From Sphingomonas hengshuiensis (GTDB lineage Bacteria; Pseudomonadota; Alphaproteobacteria; Sphingomonadales; Sphingomonadaceae): a stretch of DNA of 64,000 nucleotides. Numbering within the stretch: the stretch's first letter is position 1; each line of letters starts with the position of its first letter. The position numbers were made by a program, and so were the translations under genes. A model generated the notes under the pieces. It searched no databases. It had not been told where the DNA came from and was given only the letters and a program-made list of their open reading frames with translations. The stretch spans positions 4,821,001-4,885,000 of the forward strand of contig NZ_CP010836.1 in assembly GCF_000935025.1 (NCBI RefSeq), given 5' to 3'. This document shows, piece by piece, positions 23,869-34,665 of this stretch.

Positions 23869-26745
23869 TCATTTCGCCGGCGCGGGGCGCGCCAGCGCCG
23901 CTGCCGGCACCACCTCGACAGGCAGGCCGATGCTGTCAAGCTGGGGCCTAACCTTCGCAGCGTCGCCCACCACAACCCACAGGAACCGGTTCGGGTCCAG
24001 AGCCGCGCGTGCCGCAGCGTCAAGCTCGGCTGCGGTCATCGCGCGATATTTTTGCGCGACGGTGCTGTAGAAATCGTCCGGGCGGCGGCGCAGGTCGTTC
24101 TGCTGCATCGCCGACAGAACTGCGCCCGATGTTTCATACTTGCCCGCCAGCTCGCGCACCGCGCCGTTGACGGTCAGCGTCAGTTCCTTCTCGGTCACGC
24201 CGTTGGTCGTCAGGAAGTCGCGGACATCGCCGATCAGCGCACGGATCGAATCGCCGGTCTTGTCGGCCTGGACGGGCGCGCTGATCGTGTAGGGCACGGC
24301 ATGTTCGAGCCAGCTGAACCCGCCGCGCACGCCATAGGACCAATGCTTCGCCTCGCGCAGATCCATGTTGATCCGCGACAGGAAGCCCGAGCCGAGCACT
24401 TCGTTCGCGGTGATTTCGGTCAGCAGCTCCTGGTCGGGCTTGAGCGGCGTCATCTGCGCGGCGAGGATCAGCGATTGCGGCGAATTGGGTCGATCGACCA
24501 GCAGGATGCGCGGCGATGCCGGCGTGGGTGCGGCGGCGAACGACTTGACGCCCGCGGGCCCCTCACCCCGCCAGTCGCCGAAGCGCGCCTCGAGCGCAGC
24601 CTTGACCTCCGCCAGCGGGCGATCGCTGACGACGAAGACCTTCGCCTTGTCCGGGCGGATCCAGGCGCGGTGGAACGCGACCAGATCGTCGCGGGTCAGC
24701 GCCTTGACCACCTCGGGATCGCCGCTGCCCGCCGCCAGCTTGCCATAGGGATTGGCGGTTCCGTAGAGCAGGGGCGGCAGCGCGCGCCCGCCCAGACCCT
24801 CGGCGCTGGTCAGTTCGGACGCGATGCCGGTGAGCAGCGTCGCGCGCAGCCGCTCGACTTCGGCGGGGGCGAACGCCGGGTGCCGCACGACATCGGCGAA
24901 CAGGTCGAGCGCGCCCGCCAGGTTCGGGCTGGGGGCGCTGACCGACAGAATCGTGCGATCGGTGCCGGTGCCGCCGCCGATCGAGGCGCCCAGCCGTTCG
25001 CGCGCCTCGGCAATCGCTGTCGAATCGAGCGTCGTGGTGCCTTCGTCCATAAGCGACGCCGCCAGGCTCTGGGTGCCCAGCTTGCCGTCGGGATCGGCGG
25101 CGACGCCCGCGTCGAAGCTCATCACCACCTGCGTCACCGGAACCGCGGTGCGATGGGCGTAGACCAGCTCGATCCCGTTCGAGAGCTTGGTCCGCTCGAC
25201 CTTGGGGAAGACGAGATCGCCGATCGCGGCGACGTCGGGCATCTTGCCGCGGGTGCCCTTGACCGGCTCGGCCTTGGGCGCGTTCGGATCGGGCTTGGCG
25301 GCGGCGACTGGCGCCGATTCCTGATAGGCTTCGCGCTCGCCGGGCTCGACCATCACGGTGAGCGACGGGCGCTTGAGCCATTTGTTCGCGGCGGCGGTGA
25401 CTTCAGCGGGGGTGATCGCCGCGGTCTTGGCCAGCTCTTTCTTGTAGAAGGCCGGATCGCCCGAATAGAGCGCTCCGGACGCCAGCGCGACGGCCTTGCC
25501 GCCGAACCCGCCGACCGATTCGAGACCGGAGATGCGGCTGGAGACGCTGGTGGTCGCCACGCGCATCACTTCGTCCGCGGTCGGCCCCTTGGCGAGCAAT
25601 TCGGCCATCACTTCGTCGAGCCGCTTGCTGACCAGCGCGGGATCGACGCCCGGCTTGACGATCGCCTGGATCGTGAACAGCCCGATCTGGGTCATCGACT
25701 GGTTGCCCGCCGAGACCTGCACCGCAATCTTGTCGCCACGAACCAGCGCATTGTCGAGCCGCGAGCTGGCGAGCCCGCCCAGCACTTCGCCGAACACGTC
25801 GAGTGCGACGGCATCGGGATCGTTGATCCCGGGCACGGCCCAGCTGCGCACGATCATCGTCGCGGCGACGCGGTCCTTCAGCACCACAGTCTTGTTCTGG
25901 GGCAGGGTCGGGATGGTGACGGCTGGCGGAGTGCTCTCCGGGCCGCGGGGGATCGCGCCGAAATATTTCTGGACCAGCGGGCGCGCGGTCTTTGCATCGA
26001 TATCGCCCGCAAGGACGAGCACGGCATTGTTCGGGCCATAATGGCTGCGGAACCAGTTCTTGACGTCGTCGACGCTGGCCGCGTCGAGATCGGCCATCGA
26101 ACCGATCACATTGTGGCCATAGGGCGTGCTGCCCAGCAGTTCCTCGAGGATCGTGTAATAGACCAGCCCATAGGGGCGGTTATCGCCCTGGCGCTTTTCG
26201 TTCTGGACGACGCCGCGCTGCTCGTCGAGCACCTCCTGCGTGATCGCGCCGGTGAGCCAGCCCATCCGATCGCTTTCGAGGAACAGCGCGCGATCCAGCG
26301 CCGGGGTCGGAACCGTCTCGAAATAATTGGTGCGGTCGAAACTGGTGGTGCCGTTGAAATCGGTGGCGCCGACCTGTTTGAGCGGCTCGAAGAAATCGCC
26401 GGGGGCGTTTTCCGAGCCGTTGAACATCAGATGCTCGAACAGATGCGCGAAGCCGGTCTTGCCCGCGGGCTCATGCTTCGATCCGACATCATACCAGGTC
26501 GATACCGCGACGATCGGCGCCTTGCGATCGGTGTGGACGATGACGCGCAGCCCGTTGGACAGCGTGAATTCCTGGTACGGAATGTCGACGCGCTTGACGA
26601 GTTCGGCGACCGGCACCGGCTTCGCCACCGGCGCCGCGGCGGGCGCAGCCGCGGGGGCGGGCGCCTGTTGCGCGGCGGCGGGGACGATCGTGGCGGTTGC
26701 CAGCGCGCAGGTCGCGGCGCTGCAGAGCATCAGGAAGGATTTCAT
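23869..26745 (-). CDS. M16 family zinc peptidase, two-domain, exported
   Basis: 958 residues. The signal peptide ends near AAAQ (residue 27), followed by a Pro/Ala linker. The first M16 domain carries the inverted zinc motif His101-Leu-Phe-Glu-His105 (GFAHLFEHLMFNGSEN) and the downstream VVQNEKRQGDNRPYG with the third zinc ligand region. The second half (starting near IELVYAHRTAVPVTQVVMSFDAG) has M16C-type folds without the HxxEH motif, as usual for pitrilysin-like chains in which the second half is structural. It is a periplasmic or outer-membrane peptidase degrading peptides. It is divergent from the M28 peptidase, suggesting a shared peptide-scavenging role. Confidence 0.95.
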   Translation of the reverse strand: MKSFLMLCSAATCALATATIVPAAAQQAPAPAAAPAAAPVAKPVPVAELVKRVDIPYQEFTLSNGLRVIVHTDRKAPIVAVSTWYDVGSKHEPAGKTGFAHLFEHLMFNGSENAPGDFFEPLKQVGATDFNGTTSFDRTNYFETVPTPALDRALFLESDRMGWLTGAITQEVLDEQRGVVQNEKRQGDNRPYGLVYYTILEELLGSTPYGHNVIGSMADLDAASVDDVKNWFRSHYGPNNAVLVLAGDIDAKTARPLVQKYFGAIPRGPESTPPAVTIPTLPQNKTVVLKDRVAATMIVRSWAVPGINDPDAVALDVFGEVLGGLASSRLDNALVRGDKIAVQVSAGNQSMTQIGLFTIQAIVKPGVDPALVSKRLDEVMAELLAKGPTADEVMRVATTSVSSRISGLESVGGFGGKAVALASGALYSGDPAFYKKELAKTAAITPAEVTAAANKWLKRPSLTVMVEPGEREAYQESAPVAAAKPDPNAPKAEPVKGTRGKMPDVAAIGDLVFPKVERTKLSNGIELVYAHRTAVPVTQVVMSFDAGVAADPDGKLGTQSLAASLMDEGTTTLDSTAIAEARERLGASIGGGTGTDRTILSVSAPSPNLAGALDLFADVVRHPAFAPAEVERLRATLLTGIASELTSAEGLGGRALPPLLYGTANPYGKLAAGSGDPEVVKALTRDDLVAFHRAWIRPDKAKVFVVSDRPLAEVKAALEARFGDWRGEGPAGVKSFAAAPTPASPRILLVDRPNSPQSLILAAQMTPLKPDQELLTEITANEVLGSGFLSRINMDLREAKHWSYGVRGGFSWLEHAVPYTISAPVQADKTGDSIRALIGDVRDFLTTNGVTEKELTLTVNGAVRELAGKYETSGAVLSAMQQNDLRRRPDDFYSTVAQKYRAMTAAELDAAARAALDPNRFLWVVVGDAAKVRPQLDSIGLPVEVVPAAALARPAPAK

Positions 26746-26877
26746 GGGGAGGGTTTTTCCGGAACTGGTTGCGGATGCGACAATAGCGCGGCGCGGGCCG
26801 CCCGCAAAGCGCGCTTGTGGGGTGGCGATTTTGGTCTAGCTTCGGGGGATCGCCTCTCCCGTTTTCGAGGACTTCCA

Positions 26878-27939
26878 ATGCGCCTGCCCGTCCTCGCCGC
26901 CGCGGCGATGCTCGCCCTGTTTCCGCTCTCCGCCGCGCAGGCGCAGGCCCCCGACACGCCCCAGACCAGCGCCGAGCGTATCCGCGCCGATGTGACCTAT
27001 CTGGCCGATGACGCGCTCGAGGGGCGGTTCGCAGTGAGCAAGGGCTATCTAACTGCCGCCGCCTATGTCGCCGAGACCTTCCAGAAGCTGGGGCTGCAAT
27101 CGGGGGGTGTCGAATATCCGTGGTTCCAGCTCGTCCCGGTCTCGATCCCGGTCGGCAAGGCGAGCCGCACCTTCCGGGTGCCCAATGTGATCGGCATCCT
27201 GCCCGGATCGGACCCGGTGCTGAAAGACGAATATGTCGTGCTGAGCGCGCATCTCGACCATATCGGGATGGACAATAAGCCGGGGGACAAGGTGTTCAAC
27301 GGCGCGATGGACAATGCCGCCGGCGTCGCGACGATGCTGGAGGCCGCACGCACCTTCGTCGCGAGCGGGACGCGACCGAAGCGATCGATCCTGTTCGTCG
27401 CGCTGACGGCCGAGGAACTGGGCCTCGTCGGCTCCGAATATCTGGCGAAGCACCCGGTGGTCGGCAAGGGCCGCGTGGTCGCCGACGTCAATCTCGACAT
27501 GCCGATCCTCCTCTATGATTTCCAGGACGTGGTGGCGTTCGGCGCCGAGCGTTCGACGCTGGGGCCGATGGTCGAGCGCGCGGCGGCGTCGATGGGGGTC
27601 GCGCTGTCGCCCGACCCCATGCCGCAGGAGCAATTGTTCGTGCGATCGGACCATTACAGCTTCGTCAAGGCAGGGGTGCCGTCGGTGTTCCTCGTCACCG
27701 GGTTCAAGAATGGCGGCGAAAAGGCGTTTCGCGGCTTCCTCAAGACGCACTACCATTCGGTATCCGACCAGATCGACTTGCCGTTCGATTGGAATGCGGG
27801 CGCCAAGTTCGCGCAGATCAACTATCTGATTGCGCGCGAGATCGCCGACGCCGCCGAAGCGCCGCGCTGGTACGAAGGCGACACCTATGGCGACCGCTAT
27901 GCCAAGAACGCGGCCAAGGCGCCCAAGCCGGCGCGCTGA
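26878..27939 (+). CDS. M28 family zinc peptidase, exported
   Basis: 353 residues from the ATG at 26878. A signal peptide ending AQAQ precedes the M28 aminopeptidase domain. The two-zinc site is visible: His125 and Asp127 in SAHLDH, Asp145 in NGAMDNAAG, Glu179 and Glu180 in TAEELG, Asp207 in VNLDMP, and His293 in HYHSVSD. No separate PA domain is obvious, so the chain is the compact form. It probably removes N-terminal residues from peptides in the periplasm, acting with the divergent M16 peptidase 132 bases away. Confidence 0.95.
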   Translation: MRLPVLAAAAMLALFPLSAAQAQAPDTPQTSAERIRADVTYLADDALEGRFAVSKGYLTAAAYVAETFQKLGLQSGGVEYPWFQLVPVSIPVGKASRTFRVPNVIGILPGSDPVLKDEYVVLSAHLDHIGMDNKPGDKVFNGAMDNAAGVATMLEAARTFVASGTRPKRSILFVALTAEELGLVGSEYLAKHPVVGKGRVVADVNLDMPILLYDFQDVVAFGAERSTLGPMVERAAASMGVALSPDPMPQEQLFVRSDHYSFVKAGVPSVFLVTGFKNGGEKAFRGFLKTHYHSVSDQIDLPFDWNAGAKFAQINYLIAREIADAAEAPRWYEGDTYGDRYAKNAAKAPKPAR

Positions 27940-28031
27940 GCGGCGCGATCGGCCCATTTCGGCGCCAACGCTTCGCCCGGCACGCCCGCGCATGCGCTAT
28001 GCTGCCCGCGCCAAGGCAAGGGAGCCCGACG

Positions 28032-29312
28032 ATGCAGCACGCGCAGAGGATGCCGGCGGCACCACTGGAGGATCAGCATAAGCGGGCCGCCGCGATCCAG
28101 CGCGCGCCCGCGCCGATCGACGCGGCACCCCGCGTCGCCGCGCTCATGGCGCTGTCGGCCCGGCTCAACGCCCCCGCCGCGCCGCCGCTGCAGCGCGCGG
28201 CGACCGCGCCCAACCGCACCGGTATGCCCGACGCACTGAAGGCGGGGATCGAGCAACTGTCGGGGCTGGCAATGGACGATGTCCGCGTCCACCGCGATTC
28301 CCCCCGCCCCGCCCAGCTACAGGCGCACGCCTTCGCCCAAGGGGCCGACATCCATCTGGCACCGGGACAAGAACAGCATTTGCCGCACGAGGCGTGGCAT
28401 GTCGTCCAGCAGAAGCAGGGGCGGGTGGCCCCCACGCTGCAATTGGCTGGCGGCGTGCCGGTGAACGACGATGCCGCGCTGGAACGCGAAGCCGATGCGA
28501 TGGGCGCGCGGGCGCTGGCCGACTCCGGCACTGAACTCCGCCGGAGTCCACAGGAGCAGGCTGCGGGAGGTTCCGCCGTGCAGCTTTCGCCGACCGCGGC
28601 ACTGGTCCAGCGGGTACTGAACATTGGCGGCCAACCGGTCGCGGCCCCTGTTGCGGGCCAGACCCCCGAGGTGACCGCAATCATCGAGGGTTGGATCAAT
28701 GGAGGCGTGCACGCCTTCGTCGACTGGGATGCCGCGGTCCACGCCGCGCGGGTGTCGCTCGCCGTCAACTGGCTCGCTGCCCGGGGTTGGGCGGTTCCCG
28801 CGGTAGACATCGTCAATCCGGCGTTGACACCTCAAAACTGCCATGGGCTCACCTTTGGCGTGGCCTGGGCCGAGTTCAGCACGATCAGCGAGTTCCTAGA
28901 ACGTTGGCAAGCGGCGCACGAACCGCCTGTGATGCTGTGCCTGTTAAACGGCGAGGTCGCCCATTCGGCCACCCTCGTCGACGGCATGTGGCAGCAGACG
29001 CTCCCGGGGGGGCCGGTCTTCCGAACCGACAGGGCGGCATTGGCGGCGCGTTACGAGTGTTTCAATCTGTCTGACGCAGGCGAGTTGGAGGCTGCGCACG
29101 CCAGAGAGGACGACATTGAAGCCACCTTTCAGAACGAACGCGCCGCATTCCTTGAGCAGTGTTTTCCGGCGACGCAAGTGCCTGAAAACGAGCGGAGCGA
29201 CCGCCAGCACTATGAAGCGGAGCGGTTCAATCTGGTGACGGCAATGGTCGACTATTCGCCGGACAACCAGAGATACCTCCGCATTTGGGCGGGCCAGTTC
29301 GAAAACTGGTAG
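28032..29312 (+). CDS. DUF4157 (eCIS core) protein with possible cysteine-hydrolase C-terminus
   Basis: 426 residues. Residues about 64-160 are the DUF4157 domain: MPDALKAGIEQLSGLAMDDVRVHRD, AHAFAQGADIHLAPGQEQ, and the zinc-like LPHEAWHVVQQ (His119, Glu120, His123) with LEREADAMG at 150-158. DUF4157 domains are associated with extracellular contractile injection systems and often head polymorphic toxins. The C-terminal 220 residues do not match anything I recognise. They contain PQNCHGLTFGVAW (Cys270) and GEVAHSATLVDGMW (His311), a spacing suggestive of a papain-like or NlpC/P60-like hydrolase. No eCIS structural gene and no immunity gene is seen nearby. The C-terminal half has less extreme codon use than its neighbours, consistent with transfer. 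Confidence 0.85.
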   Translation: MQHAQRMPAAPLEDQHKRAAAIQRAPAPIDAAPRVAALMALSARLNAPAAPPLQRAATAPNRTGMPDALKAGIEQLSGLAMDDVRVHRDSPRPAQLQAHAFAQGADIHLAPGQEQHLPHEAWHVVQQKQGRVAPTLQLAGGVPVNDDAALEREADAMGARALADSGTELRRSPQEQAAGGSAVQLSPTAALVQRVLNIGGQPVAAPVAGQTPEVTAIIEGWINGGVHAFVDWDAAVHAARVSLAVNWLAARGWAVPAVDIVNPALTPQNCHGLTFGVAWAEFSTISEFLERWQAAHEPPVMLCLLNGEVAHSATLVDGMWQQTLPGGPVFRTDRAALAARYECFNLSDAGELEAAHAREDDIEATFQNERAAFLEQCFPATQVPENERSDRQHYEAERFNLVTAMVDYSPDNQRYLRIWAGQFENW

Positions 29313-29372
29313 CCATTGCGCGAAACCATGCCGGGCGGACGAGGCCCCCGCCCCGCCCGCCCGGCATGCACC

Positions 29373-31679
29373 TTACATCCCGACCTTCAGCGTCAGGAAG
29401 AACTGCTGCGGCGCGCCGACCATCAGCGTCTGGTTGTCGCCCGAATTGCCGAAGCCGTTCGTGCCGATCGTCGACACATAGTCCTTGTCGAACAGGTTCG
29501 TGACGTTGCCCTGGATTTCCAGCGCGCGCCCGCCCAGGTCGAACTTGTAGCCGAGCGTCGCGTCCACCACCACGCGGCCCTCGACCGACTGGTCGTTGGT
29601 GTAGGTGAAGTACCGCTTGCTCATATAATTGGCGCCGACCCGCGCCGAGAAGCCGGCATAGTCATAGGTCGCCTCGCCCTTCAGCATATGCTTGGGCGCG
29701 TCGACCACGGTCTTGCCCGAAGTCTGGATCTGGATCGGGAACACCACGCCGCCGATCGTCGTCGTCGTGCTCACATTGTCGCGATAGGTCGAGTCGTTAT
29801 AGCTGTACGACGCGAACAGCCCAAAGCCGTTGCCGAGCCGCAGGTCGCCCGTCGCCTCGACGCCGATCGAGCGGACGCCGCCGACATTCTGGAGGATCGC
29901 GGGGTTGCCGACGATGCCAGCACCCGTGGTGACGCCGAGCAGCCGGTTGCGGAACGCGACATAATAGCCCGCGAGCGACCCGGTGAACGGCCCCTGGTGG
30001 AAGCGGCCGCCCAGCTCATAGGTATCCGACTGCTCGGGCTTGAGCTTGGTCGAGCCGCTGAGCAGCGCGTCGAACCCCGATTGCGTCGTCGCGAACGGGC
30101 CGCTGGTCGCCGACGCGACAAAGGCGCGCGTCACCTGGGTAAAGCCGCCGAACACTTCCGCGCCGGGCATCACCGCATAGGCGAAGCCGGCATGCGGCTG
30201 GAACCAGTCGGTGACCTTGATCTCGCCGCCGGCCAGCCCGCCCGAGACGATCGGCGACGCGGTGTTGGTGACGCTGAACCCCTTCCACCCCAGGTTCACG
30301 GTCAGCGCGCCGAACGACAGCTTGTCCTCGACATGATACTGGAAGGTCTCGGTATTATACTTCCAATACCATTGCGTGTAGAACGGATCGCTCTGGAAGC
30401 TCAGGCTGTCGCGGCCCGGATTGGTGCGGCTGGTGAGCCCGTAATAGCGGCGGGCCTGGCGGAAATCATTGTCCTCGTACCAGGCGCCGACCGTGACGTC
30501 GTTGAAGCCGATCGCAGTGCCGATGTCGCCGAACACCCCCTTGCGGCGAATGTCATATTCGGTGGTGCGCAGCGATTGCGGCACGCCGGAGGGCGAGGCG
30601 ACATAGGGCGTGAACCACAGGCCCTGGCCGTGGTTCGAGTGATAATAGCCCTTGAGCTTGCCGTGAACGTCGCCGGTCTTCTCGATGCCGAGCGAGGCGA
30701 GATAGTCCTGGCGCAGGCCCGCCGCGTCGAAATAGGCGTCGTCGGGGTTGGCGAAGGGCGTCGGATAGGTCGTGCCCGCCGCCGCATTGGTCGGGGTGAC
30801 GCCGGTATAGCCGGTGTTCGCGCCGACATCCGCCACGCGGATCGCAAGCGCGTAATTGTTCGAGATATTGTCCCAGTCATAGCCGAGACGCTTGATCATG
30901 CCGAGCGACATGTCCTGATAGTCGTTCTCGCGGCGGTCGGAGAAGCTGAACGTGCCGACTGCGCGCAGTTCCGCCGTCAGCGGCGCCACAGCCTTCGCAT
31001 TGACCTGGTTGACGCGCTGCGAGCCCCAGCCCTTCCACTTGTCGGTGTCCGAATGGACATAGGAGACCGACGCGCTGGGGCCGCCATCGCCCAAAGCGCC
31101 GGTGTCGAGCCGGATAAAGGTGCGCCAGAACTGGTCGCTGCCGCCGGTCGCGTTGGCGTCGAGCCCGAAATCGCCTGACGGATCGCGCGACAGGAATTCT
31201 ATCGTGCCACCCAGATTGTTGGTCGCCTGGGTCGCGATCGAGCCCGATCCCTGCGACACCAAAGTCTGCCCGATATTCTCGCTGATGATCGCGCGGCTGA
31301 TGTGCAGGCCGTTGACATTGCCATAGCTCGCGTCGCCGAGCGGAATGCCGTCGAGCGTGAAGCCGAGCTGGTTCTGGTTGAACCCGCGGATCGACACGCG
31401 CTGTGCCCACTCATAGGAACCGAACGGATCGGCCGCCTGGAAATTGACGCCGGGCAGCTTCTCAATCGCCTTCAACGGGCTGGTGCCGGGGGTGAGCACC
31501 GCGAGATCGGCCTGGCCGAGCGCCTGGACCTGGCGCGTCTGGCCCTGGCCGATGACGACGATCTCGTCCTGGCCTTCGTCCGCGGCGGTTGCGGCCGCCT
31601 GCCCGGTGTCCTGCGCGAAGGCGGCGCCCGGAATCAGAATCGACGTACCGGCCAGCAGGCAGGCTGCGAACATACGCAT
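29373..31679 (-). CDS. TonB-dependent outer-membrane receptor
   Basis: 768 residues. A signal peptide (MRMFAACLLAGTSILIPGAAFAQ) is followed by a TonB-box-like DEIVVIGQG, a plug domain (SPLKAIEKLPGVNFQAADPFG, RGFNQNQLGFTLDGIPLGD, GSIATQATNNLGGTIEFLSRD) and a long beta-barrel. The C-terminal LFDKDYVSTIGTNGF to QFFLTLKVGM with a terminal Met/aromatic pattern is typical. It imports a large ligand such as a siderophore or oligosaccharide with TonB energy. It resembles FecA-like/CirA-like receptors, but the ligand cannot be told. It converges toward the DUF4157 gene and is divergent from clpB. Confidence 0.95.
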   Translation of the reverse strand: MRMFAACLLAGTSILIPGAAFAQDTGQAAATAADEGQDEIVVIGQGQTRQVQALGQADLAVLTPGTSPLKAIEKLPGVNFQAADPFGSYEWAQRVSIRGFNQNQLGFTLDGIPLGDASYGNVNGLHISRAIISENIGQTLVSQGSGSIATQATNNLGGTIEFLSRDPSGDFGLDANATGGSDQFWRTFIRLDTGALGDGGPSASVSYVHSDTDKWKGWGSQRVNQVNAKAVAPLTAELRAVGTFSFSDRRENDYQDMSLGMIKRLGYDWDNISNNYALAIRVADVGANTGYTGVTPTNAAAGTTYPTPFANPDDAYFDAAGLRQDYLASLGIEKTGDVHGKLKGYYHSNHGQGLWFTPYVASPSGVPQSLRTTEYDIRRKGVFGDIGTAIGFNDVTVGAWYEDNDFRQARRYYGLTSRTNPGRDSLSFQSDPFYTQWYWKYNTETFQYHVEDKLSFGALTVNLGWKGFSVTNTASPIVSGGLAGGEIKVTDWFQPHAGFAYAVMPGAEVFGGFTQVTRAFVASATSGPFATTQSGFDALLSGSTKLKPEQSDTYELGGRFHQGPFTGSLAGYYVAFRNRLLGVTTGAGIVGNPAILQNVGGVRSIGVEATGDLRLGNGFGLFASYSYNDSTYRDNVSTTTTIGGVVFPIQIQTSGKTVVDAPKHMLKGEATYDYAGFSARVGANYMSKRYFTYTNDQSVEGRVVVDATLGYKFDLGGRALEIQGNVTNLFDKDYVSTIGTNGFGNSGDNQTLMVGAPQQFFLTLKVGM

Positions 31680-31737
31680 TTGGGTTGTCCCTTTGTTGCG
31701 CGGCCCCTTGCCGCTGCTGCGGCGGCGCTAGCCCTTG

Positions 31738-31749
31738 TGCATTGCAGCA
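31738..31749. promoter_or_regulatory. TGC-N3-GCA motif, candidate PhaR-type site (site D)
   Basis: TGCATTGCAGCA, identical to the core of site B before the phasin gene, lies 59 bases upstream of the TonB receptor start. Shared regulation with PHB genes is inference. Confidence 0.35.
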
Positions 31750-31883
31750 TTTGGCCGTTGCGGTGGCAGTTCGGCGTCGCGGTCGTGACGCAGCCGTGAC
31801 AAACCCGCCGAAACCACGGGAAAGCCCGCATTCCTTTCGCATCGCGACGCGCCGAGGTAGAAGCAGGAAGCGCAATCCGGGGA

Positions 31884-31911
31884 CTTGTGTTGCCGATATG
31901 CAACACTATCT
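31884..31911 (+). promoter_or_regulatory. Candidate heat-shock (RpoH-type) promoter of clpB with overlapping inverted repeat
   Basis: CTTG at 31884-31887 and CTATCT at 31906-31911, 18 bases apart, resemble the alphaproteobacterial RpoH pattern (CTTG, about 17-18 bases, CYTATNT-like). The ClpB start is 28 bases downstream. A perfect inverted repeat, GTGTTGC and GCAACAC with a six-base spacer, occupies 31887-31906 between the two boxes. Confidence 0.45.
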
Positions 31912-31938
31912 GCTGGACATCAGCGAACAGGGATCCTC

Positions 31939-34518
<2,580 letters not shown>

Positions 34519-34543
34519 AGCGCCAAGGCCCGGCTTACGCGAA

Positions 34544-34578
34544 GGGCGGCCACCGGGTATCCGGTGACCGCCCTTTTT
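34544..34578 (+). terminator. Rho-independent terminator of clpB
   Basis: GGGCGG and CCGCCC enclose a second stem CACCGG-GTAT-CCGGTG, followed by TTTTT, 25 bases after the stop codon. Confidence 0.9.
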
Positions 34579-34611
34579 CTTTGTGCGCACCGCCGCAGAG
34601 CGAGCGGGCAG

Positions 34612-34644
34612 AAAAAAGGGGCAGCTCCTCGCGAAGCCGCCCCC
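34612..34644 (-). terminator. Rho-independent terminator of the second TonB receptor gene
   Basis: On the minus strand a GGGGGCGGCT/AGCTGCCCC hairpin is followed by TTTTTT, about 22 bases after the receptor stop codon. Confidence 0.85.
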
Positions 34645-34665
34645 GGTAGTCAAGACACTGTGCGC

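Noticed and set aside
24052..26877. Very long plus-strand open frame running into the M28 peptidase gene
   Set aside because: It is antisense to the M16 peptidase. High GC removes stop codons from this frame, the translation is Arg/Asp/His-rich without domains, and the real M28 start with a signal peptide is at 26878.
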